Origin: Rhipidocladum racemiflorum
Taxonomy: Eukaryota; Streptophyta; Magnoliopsida; Poales; Poaceae
Direction: 5' to 3'
NCBI GenBank assembly: GCA_036346355.1
Contig: CM070569.1
Span: 41,456,276 to 41,520,275 of the forward strand
Length of the DNA: 64,000 nucleotides
Program-made: the position numbers and the translations under genes
The notes under the pieces: model-generated
Databases searched by the model: none
What the model was told of the DNA's origin: nothing
Seen by the model: the letters and a program-made list of their open reading frames with translations, nothing else
Part shown: piece after piece, positions 22,462 through 34,437 of the stretch
Numbering within the stretch: the stretch's first letter is position 1
Layout: every line of letters starts with the position of its first letter

Positions 22462-25235
22462 CTAGTGTCGGCCCCTCTTCGGGACGCCTCCTCGCTGGTG
22501 TGTAGTCCTCCTCCGGATCTGACCTCGGGAGTCGTCGGTGCGTCGGTAGTGGGCCCTCCGTGGTCTCGGCTGGAGGTGTGGCGTGCCAGTGGTCGACTGT
22601 CTGGGTGGTGGTGGGGGTGTCACGGTCTGCGTCGGTCCAACTGCGTCGGTGGAGGTGGCGGCACCAACGGCGAGGTGGGTGTTTGGAGGTGGCGACACCC
22701 ACTGCGACGACCGAGGCTGGGTCGCTGGAGGTGGCGACACCCACTGCGACGACCCAGCCTGGGTCGGTGGAGGTGGCGGCACCCACTGCGACGACCCAGG
22801 CTGCGTCGGTCGTGGCGCCCACTGCTGCTGTGCGGTACCAAGCTGAACTGGGGGTGGATCAACGAGGTACCTCGACACGGTGTCGTCCTCGTAGTCCTCA
22901 AGATCATCACCCCACCCGTCGTAGTCATCGCCAGTTAGCCGGGCAACCACGGCAGGCCGACACTGCAGGACCTTCCAAAGACTGCACGAAGGGAAGAAAT
23001 GTTAAGACCAGTGACTTGGTGAGTGCAAAGCATGAAAAGTGAATGCAAAACATGAAACAACACACACCTGCGGCACCTCCAGTGTGGAAGCCTGCACCTC
23101 CACCGTGGTGTGAAGAAGAAGCACCTCCGGTGTCGAAGCCTGCACCAGCCGCAGGTCCCCTCCCTGGCGCGAGCGGTGCGTCGGGGACCACACCACGAGG
23201 CAGGGGTGATCCAGCCAACTCGAGGGCGCATGCAGAGTCGTCTCGGAACCTACCGAGCAGGCTGGCAACGTCCTCTCTGGTCACCCGCCGGCCGCTGGTC
23301 AATCGCGAGAGCATCCTCGACGACTCCTCGTAGAAGTGGCCTAGCATGTCAGTCTGGAAAAAACATCGCAAATTAGATAGCACCGATATGAAATGGTTAA
23401 ACGTATATCAGATACAACGTACCGCAGCGTGCAGAGCCGCATCCGTATGCGCGGGATACGTGTCTCTCTGGCCGGGGACGTGCCTGGGAGGATCCGGGTC
23501 GACGCGTACCAGGCGCACACGTGTGCGAGAGGTGAACCACTATCGGTACGCCTGGTAGGTCTCCAGATCGTATGGCGCATCGTCAGCATGGACGTCCTCG
23601 AGGGCTCCGGCCCACTCCTCGATCCATGGCGCCATCCGTACGTGCCAGGGGGTGGCCCCATGCACCCCCTTCCTAGTCTGGCTGTGGATGAGAAATGAAT
23701 GTACAAATATTAGATGGCAACACATGATAGTAATTATGGAACATCGATTGAGGGAACTTACGTGTGGGCGGCGTGTGGGAGCAGACGGCCGGCCGCAAGA
23801 TCGGGAACTCTGTCGTAGGCCGAATCGCCTCATCACTCGATGGGCGGCGTAGGCCTCGACACGGACGTCGAACACCAGGAACGCCCGTGTGAGCGATGCA
23901 GCTGCGTCTCGCGTGCATGAAGTCGACGAGCGCCGCCGGTCACACGGTTGTACTGCGTTGAGTGTACGGCGCCAGCGACGCGTGGTCGTTCGTGAGGTGG
24001 TCGAACGCCGCGATGAATCGCGGGTAGCCCTGGCGCACTGCCTGGTGTGCCCACTTAGGCTGCGATGACGAGCGTAACGTTCTCGTTAGTATTAAAAAAT
24101 GTAGAAGCAATAGTACCAAACTTTCAGTTGAAATATCTTACCCGTCGGTGGCACCAGATGGTGCCCATGGTCGGACCGTCGACGTCGCCATCGCCTGTAG
24201 GGTCAACCGACGCCAGGCTGATGGCGGGGCGCCCGATCTGGAACCTCTCGTATGCCCACAGCTGTACCAGCAGCGGGCATCCAGTGAAGGTCGACTCGCC
24301 GCCGGTCCGGGTACACCCGTCGCAGAGGGCCCGGTACGTGCTGCAGAGGACAGCGGACCCCCAGGAGTACTGCGGCACGTCGTCGAGGGGGGCGTCCGCT
24401 ATCTCCCTCGCGAACTGGACGAGGTGCCTGTCCACGCTATCCCCATGGGAGCTCGTGAACAAGCACCAGCCGAACAGCCACAGCAGGTACGCCTCCAAGT
24501 GGCGGCTGACCCTGTAGTCGTCCGCCCCCTCGACGATCTGCGAAGGCTGCAAGATAGAAGATCACATATTACATGTTGTTGTAAGTTGTAATTGAAGAGT
24601 ACTTGTTTTTTCATAGTGTAGTTGCGTACCACGAACTGTCGAAGCCACCGCAGCGTAGGACCGTGTGTCCCGGTGAAGGTCCGGTAGTCCGTGTCGGTAG
24701 CACACCCGAACTGGCGAAGTAGCTGCGGGCGCCACGCAGGGTCGACGTCGTGTGGCACCACAGCGTCGCCGGCGATCGGGAGGCCGAGCAGGTACGACAC
24801 GTCCTGCAGAGTGATCGCCATCTCCCCGACGGGTAGGTGGAAGGTGTGGGTCTCTGGCCTCCACCGATCCACCAGAGCGGTGATCGAGGACTGTCGAGCG
24901 GAAACCGGCGACCCACATCCTGCACCATCCGGGCGAAAGGGAGCAATCCTGAAGCTCGAAGCCTACGAAAGGAAAAACATGTAATTTATTTCAGTACAAC
25001 ACCAGTAAGAACACTACCACAAACATATTAAGAAATCTGAATTGTAATATGTTACCAGGGACCTAACGAGGATCGATCTCCCGGCCGTCTGCGGTGTCCT
25101 CGGTCGAAGGGCGCCCGGCGTGTGCGGCTCGCCTCCCTCCTGGAAAAGCGGTGGCGATGTGGGCGCAGTGACTACCATCGACCACCGGATCCAGAACTCG
25201 AAGGGCCACTCGTCATCTCCTGGGCCGGTCACCAT
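22462..25235 (-). pseudogene. plant mobile domain (PMD / MAIN-like) protein of the MULE
   Basis: Exon-like blocks on the minus strand: 25,235-25,061 (starts MVTGPGDDEWPF); about 24,963-24,626, with ALVDRWRPETHTFHLPVGEM and ITLQDVSYLLGLPI, the diagnostic PMD core; about 24,546-24,143, with HLEAYLLWLFGWCLFTSSHG, VPQYSWGSAVLCSTYRALCD and GCPLLVQLWAYERF; about 24,060-23,765, with HRVMRRFGLRQ; about 23,690-23,422, with WIEEWAGALEDV; about 23,354-23,070; and 22,975-22,462, ending KRGRH. Introns have GT/AG ends. Breaks are a frame change near 24,893, another near 23,960, and an in-frame TAG near 23,553 after YQAYR. PMD proteins are related to MAIN/MAIL1 factors and are common passengers of plant transposons. 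The tail is Pro/Gln-rich with a 14-residue repeat. Position between transposase and GRF gene, all co-oriented, marks it as element cargo. Confidence 0.82.
22686..22811 (-). repeat. 42-bp coding repeat in the PMD tail (three units)
   Basis: Three in-frame units encode variants of PTQPGSSQWVPPPP, with CACTGCGAC cores at 22,700, 22,742 and 22,784. They make a Pro/Gln/Ser low-complexity C-terminal region. Confidence 0.88.
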
Positions 25236-28200
25236 ACTGTAAATAACAAATTGTGAGTTACATTTCAAAACCATATGAAAAGAAAATCGTCCGAATACTA
25301 TAGGTTTCTCACAACAATGTGTTCAAACAAACACTCACGTAAAATTGTTCAAGCATCATAAATATTCGTAAAGCTTGATTACAATAATTTTGCGATTGCA
25401 CAACACTCACGACCACATGCAAAGGCTTACACATAGGGTTCACACAACACACAAAGACATCGATTACATTGCGATTAAATTGCTTCTCATGTGGTACGTT
25501 GGCGTCGTGCACCACTCGTCGACAGGGCGATCCACCCGCCACCGTCGGATTGCCATCTCCTCCTTCATCTCCTTCGCTTTGTGCGTGGCAATTCTTGAGC
25601 GTATGTTCTGTTTGCTTGCACAATGAACATTTCTTCATGCGCTTGCCCGACCGACTCATCCATGTCATTTACGTCGTCTTGTCTTCCGACGCCCGCTTTC
25701 CATCTACGCATTAAAATCGGGACCCAAAACCTTTCATCAAGACTAGGAGTTGTGGTGAAAGAACCCACAACACCGTAACCATCTGACTCCTCGCTCCAAG
25801 TTGCCATCACCCTTTCCTTCACGAAATATTCAGATAGATAGAGTACCAGGTTGTATTCCAAATAAAGCACATGCGGCTATCACATGAGAACACGGCTGTG
25901 CAAAAGGTGGGGCCTGTTACACGAGCATTTGCAGATGTCTGTAATATGCACTCTGAATGACAACCCATTTGGTTGGTTCCACGCCGTCCTTTATCCTTAC
26001 AGATCACCTCAAGCGCAGTGTTTGTGCACCAACTTTAATAGCTCTATGCTTGGCCGCCTTCGACTCTTCTCTTCCATGTATTTCTTGATCATGGAGGAGT
26101 ACAGAGCTTCTCATCTCTCAAAGACTATCTGTGCTACTTGATGTCTGTCGACGAAGTACTTGGTTGTGCCCGCGACACTCCCTCAACAATTCCCACCAAT
26201 GGGAGACACCTCATCCCTCTCATTACCCAGTTGTAAACTTACGCAAAGTTCTTGGTCATCACACCGTATCTGGCACCATGTGTGTCATGTAACGATGCCC
26301 ACTTTTCCTTCGGTTCGTGCTTGATCGGTCAGAAACATTTGATTGGTCTTTGCCTTCGGCGGCGATTAGTCGCGTCATCTTCTGTTGGCGGTGGGGAAGA
26401 GGCTCCGCCTCATCGTGTCCTTATTTGGCGATACTCTTGTTCGCCGTCTCCTCTTTGTGTTTTCTTGTCGACTCATCGATATTTTTCCACAGTCCGAACT
26501 TGCACTCCACAGTTACCTTACATAGTCTTTTGAACATATTCATGAGTTCCTTGTTCCTGAATTGCTTGTAGAAATTTGCGCCCAAATGCCTCATGCACCA
26601 TCGGCTCTGCAAGTCAGGCCATGGAAATGGCTCCTCTGCCCCTGTTTGCAACTGGTTGATCGCACTAAGCAGACCAGCATGCCTGTCGTGCAGCACGCAC
26701 ACATCCTGACGAGTTTTGACCACCCCAATCTTCAAGTTCCGCAGGAACCATAGCCAACTCTCATAGTTCTCACTTTCTACAAAGGCGAATGCAACAGGCA
26801 GAATCTGGTTGTTTCCGTCAACACCCACAGCTGTCAAAATTTGCCCTTTGTATTTCCCGGTCAAGAATGTGCCGTCCACGCACAGCAATGGACGACAGTG
26901 ATAGAACGCCTTAATGCAAGCTCCGAATGCGAAGAACACTCTCCTCAGATGCCTTTTAGTTGGCCACTTGATTGACGGACAATCTTGATAATCATAGTAA
27001 GTGCCGGGATTTCTTCCCTGAATGCAAGCGAAGCGGCGGGCAGATTGTGGTACGAGTCTTCAAACTTCCCAAACCTCGTTTCTAAGGCCTTACATTTCGC
27101 CCTCCAAGCTTTCCCATAGATAATTGTGTCGATATCTGTTCTCGATAGCTCGGATAATAGCAGGGCTCATAAGTTAGGTTGTCCACTATCTCTGAGTACA
27201 TGATATTCGCGACAAACCCGGATGGCGAGTTCTGTGAGCCATCATTGTTTCCTCAATCATACAATTTGTCTTTGCTCAACCTTCGAGCATAACCAATGGG
27301 TGCCCCACTTCGGCTTATGCGCGTGCACTCTCCACGGACAACCATGGATCTCACACACCACGTCGTAGCAGTCGGCGTGGATTTCTTAACCCTGAAAGTC
27401 CTTAATGATAAGGCCCAATCTTTCACAACATCTGCCTGACCTCCTTTGTCGGCGTACATCTTGTCAGGCCTAACCTCGTTGGGTCATCGCCAACGTATGT
27501 CGTTGGTTTCATTAACGACCAACCTCTCAAATTGATGTGTGCTCCACTCGTGGCACAGCGGCTCCGTACCTCCATCTTCCTCATCGGACTCATCGTCGTC
27601 TTCCATACGCTATGCCGTACTCACGGTCTTCCTCTTCCATCCTAACTGTTATTTCATCAATTTGCTCACCTTCGCCTGCTAGTCCAGCGCTACTTGTCCA
27701 ACATTTGCTTCGTCCTCCCCAAATTCAGATTGTTCGCCACTTTGGCAAATAATGTCCTCGTTCATTTGTCTGGATGTATCGCCCACGGCTAGATCCCCCA
27801 ATTTCGGTGTCACCAAAACTTAACTCATTTTGAGCGACTACACTCACCACTGTCCATTTCTTCTTTGAGGGCTACATCCCGGGCATAGGCTTGCACTAAA
27901 AGCACCCGGTTCCATCCTCGTTGCTCTGTCCCCCTCACATATGATCTCCACGATGCGGTTCCTTTCAACTCAACTAGCTCCCAACAAAATGGATTGTTCT
28001 GCATACTACAGAGGCAAAATACCTTCAGCTGCCACTTCTCTTCTTCCATCCGAAAAGTATAATACAACCACTTCATCACTGAAGAAAATGTGCGCTCTTC
28101 GACCCTACTCAAACTTCTGTCTACATACTGGAAGTTACTTAGATCTGCACCCTCCAAACCATACATTACAACCTGAAAGGACAGGGGATGCGCCTAGAGG

Positions 28201-28304
28201 GGGGGTGAATAGGCGATTACAAAATTATACCCAATTTAAATTAATCTATCAGAGATAATGCGGAAGCAATTGGGATAATTAAGTTTTGCAATTTAAACAA
28301 TTCA

Positions 28305-28395
28305 GCCCGAGACAGTCAACTCGGAGACTCCGGATATTTAGTCCGGATACTCCGGTATGTCCGGATACTCCGGATCAATATACCGGATACTCGGG
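28305..28395. repeat. CCGGA/TCCGGA array, cluster 1
   Basis: Overlapping copies of TCCGGATACTCCGGA-type palindromes, each about 15-20 bases, lie near the left end of the 2.7-kb element. Confidence 0.85.
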
Positions 28396-29267
28396 TTACT
28401 GTTTTGGTCGTAACGAGAGAGACAATAAATTGAAGCGCTTCTTTGATTCTAGTGATACAAATTACTCTACTGCAATTAATCAAGTATATAAGCAAGAATA
28501 GATGCAGTAGATACAATCTAATTGATCTAATCACAAGAATCGAAAGCAAGTTAAGCGGATGAGCAAAAGAGGAAACCGAAGTAAGGAAGGAGACACGAAG
28601 ATTTTATCCCGAAGTTCGGATCATTGAGGGATCCTACGTCTCCGTTGAGGCGGCTCGGTCACACTTGAGCCGGGGTCTCTTTCAACCCTCTTCCTCCCGG
28701 TGTTGCACAATGCACTCGCCAGTCTTCACTTCTTTGATTCCTTTCCTTGCGGAGGCGGAATCAGACCTTCACAAACCTTCGGTGGCCTTCCACACAAAGC
28801 TTGGAAGCTCACCGGCAACTCCTAGCCGTCTAGGAGACCTCAACCTCCAAGAGCAACAAATGCTCCCGAAGAACTCACTTAGAGTCCACCTCAAGTGCTC
28901 AACACACTAATCACACTCAATCCGATCACTACCCACTCTCACACCCAAACCTTCACTCAAAAGGGATCACTAAGATCTAGGGTTAGAGGGGCTTTTGGGA
29001 GCTCAAGATCACTAAGAATAACACCTCAAAGCACCAAGGAACTAGCTCCACTCCTCAAATCAATCCTCAATCCAAACCTCTCTCCACTACCCAACCCTTC
29101 ACAAAAGGGGATCACTAAGATATAAGGATTAGGGAGGAGTATTGGGGGCTCAAACACTCACAAAGAACACCTCTAATACCCAGCAAAACATCCCCCAACG
29201 GCTACTTTGAAGTGGGCAAGAAGGGGGCTTTAAATAGAGGAACCCCAAAAACTAGCCGTTTGGACCG

Positions 29268-29400
29268 AACTGGTCAACCCGGAGACTCCGGACATTTAAC
29301 CCGGACACTCCGGATCATCCGGATACTCCGGATTGTTCGGATACTCCGGATCATCCGGAGTCTCCGGACATTTAACCCGGAGTCTCCGGATCTCCCGAGC
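29268..29400. repeat. CCGGA/TCCGGA array, cluster 2
   Basis: A second, longer run of ACTCCGGATCATCCGGA-like units lies about 1 kb from cluster 1 in the same element. One strand translates as a PDTPD-type repeat. I take the palindromic DNA, not the peptide, as primary. Confidence 0.85.
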
Positions 29401-30946
29401 AAGACGCAGCAGGGCCAACGGGCATAACTTTTGACTCCGGACTCCGATTTCGACGAATTCGGACTTTTCGGAAAGCTAAGAACGAGGGCTACACAACTAA
29501 TAAGGTCTCACTACCCAAATCCCAAAGGGTCAAATCAGATTTCACAAAGAATCCAAGAGAGACCTACAACCCTCACTTTCCGGTACCACCAACACTTCTA
29601 ACCCTCACACCAACCCACCTACACTTAGGTGAACAAGGTGTGACTTGGGTTTCTCAATCTTAGACAAGGATAGACCACTTTGAGCACTTGAGACATGTCT
29701 AAGTGATTTCAACGATTGCATCCCTCTTAATAGTACGGCAATCCTTAGACTCAAATTTAACACAAAATCTAAGTCTCACACTAAGCTTACATGCCGACTT
29801 CTTCCGGATGCACAGTGCATGATGGCGCTTCCACAAAGATTGATGACGCCCTTCGTCTTGTCAACCTCGACGCGATTCACCTCATGAGACTCTCGTCCTC
29901 TCCGACCTTGACCTCGATCATCACCAAGACGATCCTCACGCCAAGTCGTTCTTGACTTAGTCCTCAGCTCTTGGTGACACCGCCGTCTTATTTGACTTTG
30001 ACTCGCTTGTCATCCTTCAAACCATCTTGGTCATCATACACACAGCTTTGGGACCTAACTCTTATCAAAGCACTCAACATACACATTAGTCCCACAAGCT
30101 CAAAAGATATGAATTAGAATTAAATGAGTAAGATGAAATTCAACAAGTGTTTCATATAAATAGGCATGATATCAACGGAAACACTTGACAATAGAAATAT
30201 TCTCTGCTAAGTGCATTATGATGAATATATGATTGATCTAACTGCACTAGAGAGATAATTGCCAATATGAAGAATCAATTAAATCATGGCAAGGACCACA
30301 GACTTTGCTTAAATGGAGCACATGATAGAATATACACGAATTATACATGTGCAAACAATATTTGGAATGAGAGTAAATAATGTGATCAAATTCTAGATTA
30401 AACTTCACTAAGAGAGGTGCATTAGAAGATACACAACTAAGACATGTATGCACCAAGTCAATATGAAGTAATGAAGTTTAACTCTAGTTAACACAAGCAT
30501 ATTAAAAACAAAGCACATAATGAACTCAAATGAATATATATATGCACAAGCAATTATGACATGAATCAATGTGCACATATGAAATCAACAAGTTACTTAG
30601 AGTTCAATATGCATTTGCTAAAGAAGAATGTAATGACAAATATGGAAGGAATACCGAGATTGCATACCTCATTTTTGCTTAACCATCCCAATTGATTTTC
30701 CTCTAAAATAGATGAGACTAATATTCAACTAGGCAATAAACATGTTAGTCTCATAACAATATAAACATATTAGAGGTTTGTCATTTGTTAAGCACTAAGT
30801 TAAGCATTTGTACAATTACATTTATTGACATTACATGCGTTTGTCATTAATCATTTGTCATTAATCACCAAAACAACATAAGTGCCTAGATGCACTTTCA
30901 CAACCCCTTCGCCATAATATATTCTAAATTGAACTCGTTCTGCCAT

Positions 30947-31770
30947 ATCTGCAAATCCATTCATTCACCCACGAATTAAATACTTTCCGTAAAAAATATT
31001 ACGACCCCCAACTTTGCTTTGGTATATCTATATGCTACAAAAATACATATTTATTCGTACAAAAATTTGCTACATTTCTAACAATACATATCTAGGATCG
31101 TAACAATCGCTATCTCTGCCGTACTACATTCGTAAGAATTGAATATGTATATGGATGTATTCGTATCGGTATACAATATCTACATTCAATATATCTACTA
31201 CTAAAGAATTAAACAACTACTCTAACTACATTCTCTACGATTAATTTCTACTCGACGTACATCAAACTACTTTCGCTATATGTACCCAACTGCATTCCTA
31301 AGAAATGAATACTTCTATCCGTTCAAAGTATCTACATTCGATATATCAACGCACACAAAACAAGATCTAAAATCATTTCTACTAAATCATAACCTACTGC
31401 TACAAAAATTAAAACGAGTACTTCATACCTAGAAACTAGGTTTGCTAAATCTACCTACACCTAACTAGATTTGCTATGTCTGTACTACATATAACTACAA
31501 ACTAGGTTTGCTAAATCTTTCTACATCTGACTACATTTCCTAACTACATCTAACTATATTTCTTAACTAGATTTTCTAACTACATTTCTTAACTAGATTT
31601 TCTAGATCTACAAATACAAAAACTAAAGAACGAGAAATTACCTGAATATGAAGTGACGGGCTCAAAAATCACGCTCTATTTTTCTTCCCTCTCTCTTTTT
31701 TCCTCTCTTCTTCTCCTCTTTTCTCTCCTCTTCTTTTCGTTCTTTTTCCTCGATTCGCCGCTTCACGGGC
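30947..31770. other. AT-rich MULE leader upstream of the transposase start
   Basis: This is the presumed 5' UTR and promoter flank of the transposase on the minus strand. At 31,500-31,612 a run of CTAACTACATTTCTTAACTAGATTT-like units repeats. A C/T-rich tract (31,675-31,750) abuts the right TIR. No ORF is supported. Confidence 0.5.
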
Positions 31771-31833
31771 CGAGCAGCGTGGCGATTATAAAATATACTG
31801 TCGCTCATCCATCGGCAACATGTGAACCCCGTG

Positions 31834-32076
31834 ATGCTATATGTCGCCTGGCCCAACGGATTTTTAATCTGTCGCCTGTTCATCGGGCGACAGAAGGCTG
31901 TCGCCCGTCTAACGTGCGACAGAAAACACGAAAGGTCTCTTGTCGCCCGTCCATTGGGCGACAGGCTTATATCGCCCGATGGACAGGCGACAGACGTATA
32001 AAACTGAAATTTCTTGCGACTGACATTTATTTCTGCAATTTGGAATAAAATATAGTATATTTTTTAAAAAAATTCC
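31834..32076 (-). repeat. right TIR of the large MULE
   Basis: This is the reverse complement of the left TIR, ending GGAATTTTTTTAAAAAATAT when read inward on the minus strand. It contains the same TGTCGCCC/GGGCGACA palindrome cluster but lacks one 30-base hairpin that is present on the left. Confidence 0.9.
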
Positions 32077-32085
32077 ATAAAGACC

Positions 32086-33037
32086 TATTTCATAGCAGAC
32101 GAGGAAAAGGTGATAGTAGCAAAGGAGAAGAATTGTTCAAAATGGTCACTGTTTGTGAAAATAAAAAGGACCATCGAACACATGAGATTGCTTAAGGAGT
32201 GTATCCGGCTGAGGATTGTGTAGTCCGCTGATTCCTAATGTCTTTGCATGGCGTCTGGCTAATTACATCGTATACCTCCTATTAAGCTGCCCTATGGTCA
32301 TTGATTTTATATTTATATTGCTCGTCCATATGCGAGTATGGTGATGGTGTAGATGCATGTGGTGAGAATGTAGATGTGATGCATGTGGTTTTGTTCCGCC
32401 GATATTCGATCATTGTACGCTGTCATTGTGTCAGTTTGCGGATAGGATATGTGTGCCTCCAACATGCTGCCCACCGGACACAGAACATCTCCTTCATTAA
32501 CCTTGACTGCAGCAAAGCTGGGAAAGTAAGTAAACATTCCCGGCACAAGGCGAGCTCATCGTGCAACATTGAGCACATCACAGATTGCCGCCGCCTCTCC
32601 CTTCTCTGGCTACCAGAAATCGCGTCGCCGCTTCCTCCTTCTCCCGCCCCGCCCCTCCCCCTTCCCCCATTGTCGAAAATCACGTCGTAAATCACATCAC
32701 CCCTCCCATGTCTCCTACCGCCGCCGTAAATCCCGGCACCTCCCTCTTCTCCTGCTGCAGCCGCAAATCCCATTGTCTCCCCCTTCTGCGTTGGCCGCCT
32801 TCCCCTCCCTATTTGTATGGACCGAGGTATGAAGAGGAGGAAAGGAGGGAACACATATATAGCTTTCAACTTTTCATCAAGGTAATCAACTAATTATTGT
32901 TCTATTTATATTTTTAAAATTTTTTATTACATATATACTTGTTGTATTGCCGGATTCTTGTTTTTGGAAAATCGTGTATCATTGTATCACCATACCGGTA
33001 TCGCGTATCGGTGATACATATGTCTTCAAGACAAAAC
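32086..33037. other. intergenic DNA with a C-rich island
   Basis: A C-rich, low-complexity stretch at about 32,575-32,830 (repeats of CGCCGC, CCCTTCT) looks like a promoter/5'-UTR island. No protein can be supported on either strand. The remainder is AT-rich. Confidence 0.45.
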
Positions 33038-34164
33038 TCAAGCAGAGGAACAAGATTCATGTGATGAATCAATCCAATGGTTTGCACCTCTGCTCGAAAT
33101 TGCTTCTCCCTGTCCGAGGCCTTTTAGCTTCTTGATGCCACAGCAGTGCAACCTGGCAAATCCTCCGTCTCCAATTTTTTTCGAGAAACTTTTTGTTGCG
33201 TTCTTTACCGAATATGAGAAGACCACTAGACATCCATTGGCATCCACTGGTCGCGTCCTGGATAACTTTGCTCTAGATCTCCACAAAACAGCCAGGACAA
33301 CAGCACTGATGGCTAGCATACCTCCCACTAGGCCCAATATAACAACAATGTTAGTAGTCCACTTTTGTTGTTTGGCAATAGTACGGATGTAGATATTGTT
33401 GGGAAATTAACATGGCACATCATTAATTTAATTCCAAAGATACGCAAAGAAAACAGGAAATTAAACAGTGAGCCTACAACATAATTACTACCATCCAACA
33501 AATATTTAAAGAATATAATAATTGCTAGTATTAAGGGCATGTCTGCATAGATTTGATCACAGTAAAAGGTTACTTGGACCAATAACCAATTGGTCTGAAA
33601 CATGTACACAGGGCTTGACGAAGAATGAGAAGCTACGAAGGAGCGATGTGTGTCGATCGAAGATGAATCGAGCAGTCGTGTGGATGGGCACTTCCTAGAA
33701 ACATGATCGCCGGTCTCCCGTGCAGGGCGTCAAGTGGCCGCCGTCGGATCGAAGACACTGCTCTTCCTCACGCCCGTTGCACGACGTGTGAAGGGATGGA
33801 ACGGCTCAGGTGACAGCAGGCGCCGGAGGAAGCAGAGATTGGTTTTCTGTCGCTTCTACTTTCTCTCGTCCGGGGACGTCTCCCCATAAGAAAGTGTGTA
33901 TCTCAAAATCGTCTCCCAATCACACAGATCAACTGCCACGATTCCAGGAACCGCCCTTCGAATCTCGCATTATGGGCTAACGGACTAACCGCACGTGAAC
34001 GTGCGTCTGCGTGGGTCTGCGGTGCCACATCAACAGCTGAGGTGTAAGGTGATGTACCATAATCGGTACACGTGGCAAAAGGCTAGGTACACTTAGCACG
34101 TCTCGGTCGTGGTCGCGCGTCGTCACAAGTCACGCGATAAACACACAAAATACATGATATACGC

Positions 34165-34376
34165 GCACGAGTGTGCGTGTGTGAACATAGCCTTCCAAAG
34201 CCAAATATGTGTACATCTAGCTTTGCCACCAACTCATACTAGAGTCCATGCATGAACTCCTCTTATAAGTTGGTTCCACTCCACCTAGTTAAGCAATATA
34301 GTACTAAAGTTCCATACCCTCAACTCAACATCCATTTGACTTCTTCCATTGAATTAGTTCTAAATTAATTCCAACA
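34165..34376 (-). repeat. LTR-like sequence, copy 1 (TGTTGGAATTAATT)
   Basis: Read on the minus strand from 34,376, about 210 bases (TGTTGGAATTAATTTAGAAC and onward, with TATAAGAGGAGTTC) align with 35,403-35,605 on the plus strand. The TGTTGGAATT start is common in small Copia or TRIM LTRs. The far end was not resolved. Confidence 0.6.
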
Positions 34377-34437
34377 GATACTACCTCCATTTGAACCAGA
34401 ATTTTGCAGTATCGTATAATGCAGCTCCCCGCACCAC

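Larger units (their letters stand above)
28174..30900. mobile_element. 2.7-kb TG...CA element, probable solo LTR, inside the transposase gene
   Basis: It begins TGAAAGGACAGGGGATGCGC and ends TAGATGCACTTTCA. It is flanked by the 5-bp duplication CAACC (28,169-28,173 and 30,901-30,905). TG/CA ends and a 5-bp duplication fit an LTR or LTR-like element. The 5' end contains GCCTAGAGGGGGGGTGAATAGG-type sequence that I associate with abundant grass repeats. No gag or pol is visible. Excluding it brings the transposase reading frame together without a shift. Confidence 0.75.
25309..30946 (-). pseudogene. MURA-type transposase of the large MULE, interrupted
   Basis: Minus-strand pieces in order: a start at 30,946 (MAERVQFRIYYGEGV); then, beyond a 2.7-kb insertion (28,174-30,900), MYGLEGADLSNFQYVDRSLS (28,166) and ELKGTASWRSYVRGTEQRG; a FAR1/MuDR-like N-terminal DNA-binding region near 27,460-27,250 (KDWALSLRTFRVKKS); the MULE transposase core at 26,939-26,421 with LLCVDGTFLTGKYKGQILTA (first catalytic Asp), VLHDRHAGLLSAI (second Asp) and WCMRHLGANFYKQF; a SWIM-like CKCSCNRPHLLHS near 25,930; and a C-terminal zinc knuckle KKCSLCKQTEHTLKNC near 25,620. 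Several frameshifts separate the pieces. It would cut and join the TIRs; this copy cannot encode an intact enzyme. Confidence 0.88.
17902..32076 (-). mobile_element. 14.2-kb MULE carrying transposase, PMD and zinc-finger genes
   Basis: Long inverted ends (17,902-18,171 and 31,834-32,076) are flanked by a perfect 9-bp duplication ATAAAGACC (17,893-17,901 and 32,077-32,085), the hallmark of Mutator-like transposition. All recognisable genes run on the minus strand: transposase (30,946 to about 25,309), plant mobile domain protein (25,235-22,462), an unknown gene (about 20,990-20,444) and a GRF-type zinc-finger gene (19,620-19,040). Every gene has frameshifts, stops or an insertion, so this copy cannot act alone. 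Without the later 2.7-kb insertion the element was about 11.4 kb. The identical duplications are compatible with insertion that is not ancient. Confidence 0.9.

Noticed and set aside
22465..23333. Several plus-strand ORFs up to 160 residues
   Set aside because: Antisense shadows of the GC-rich PMD exons, whose motifs are on the minus strand.
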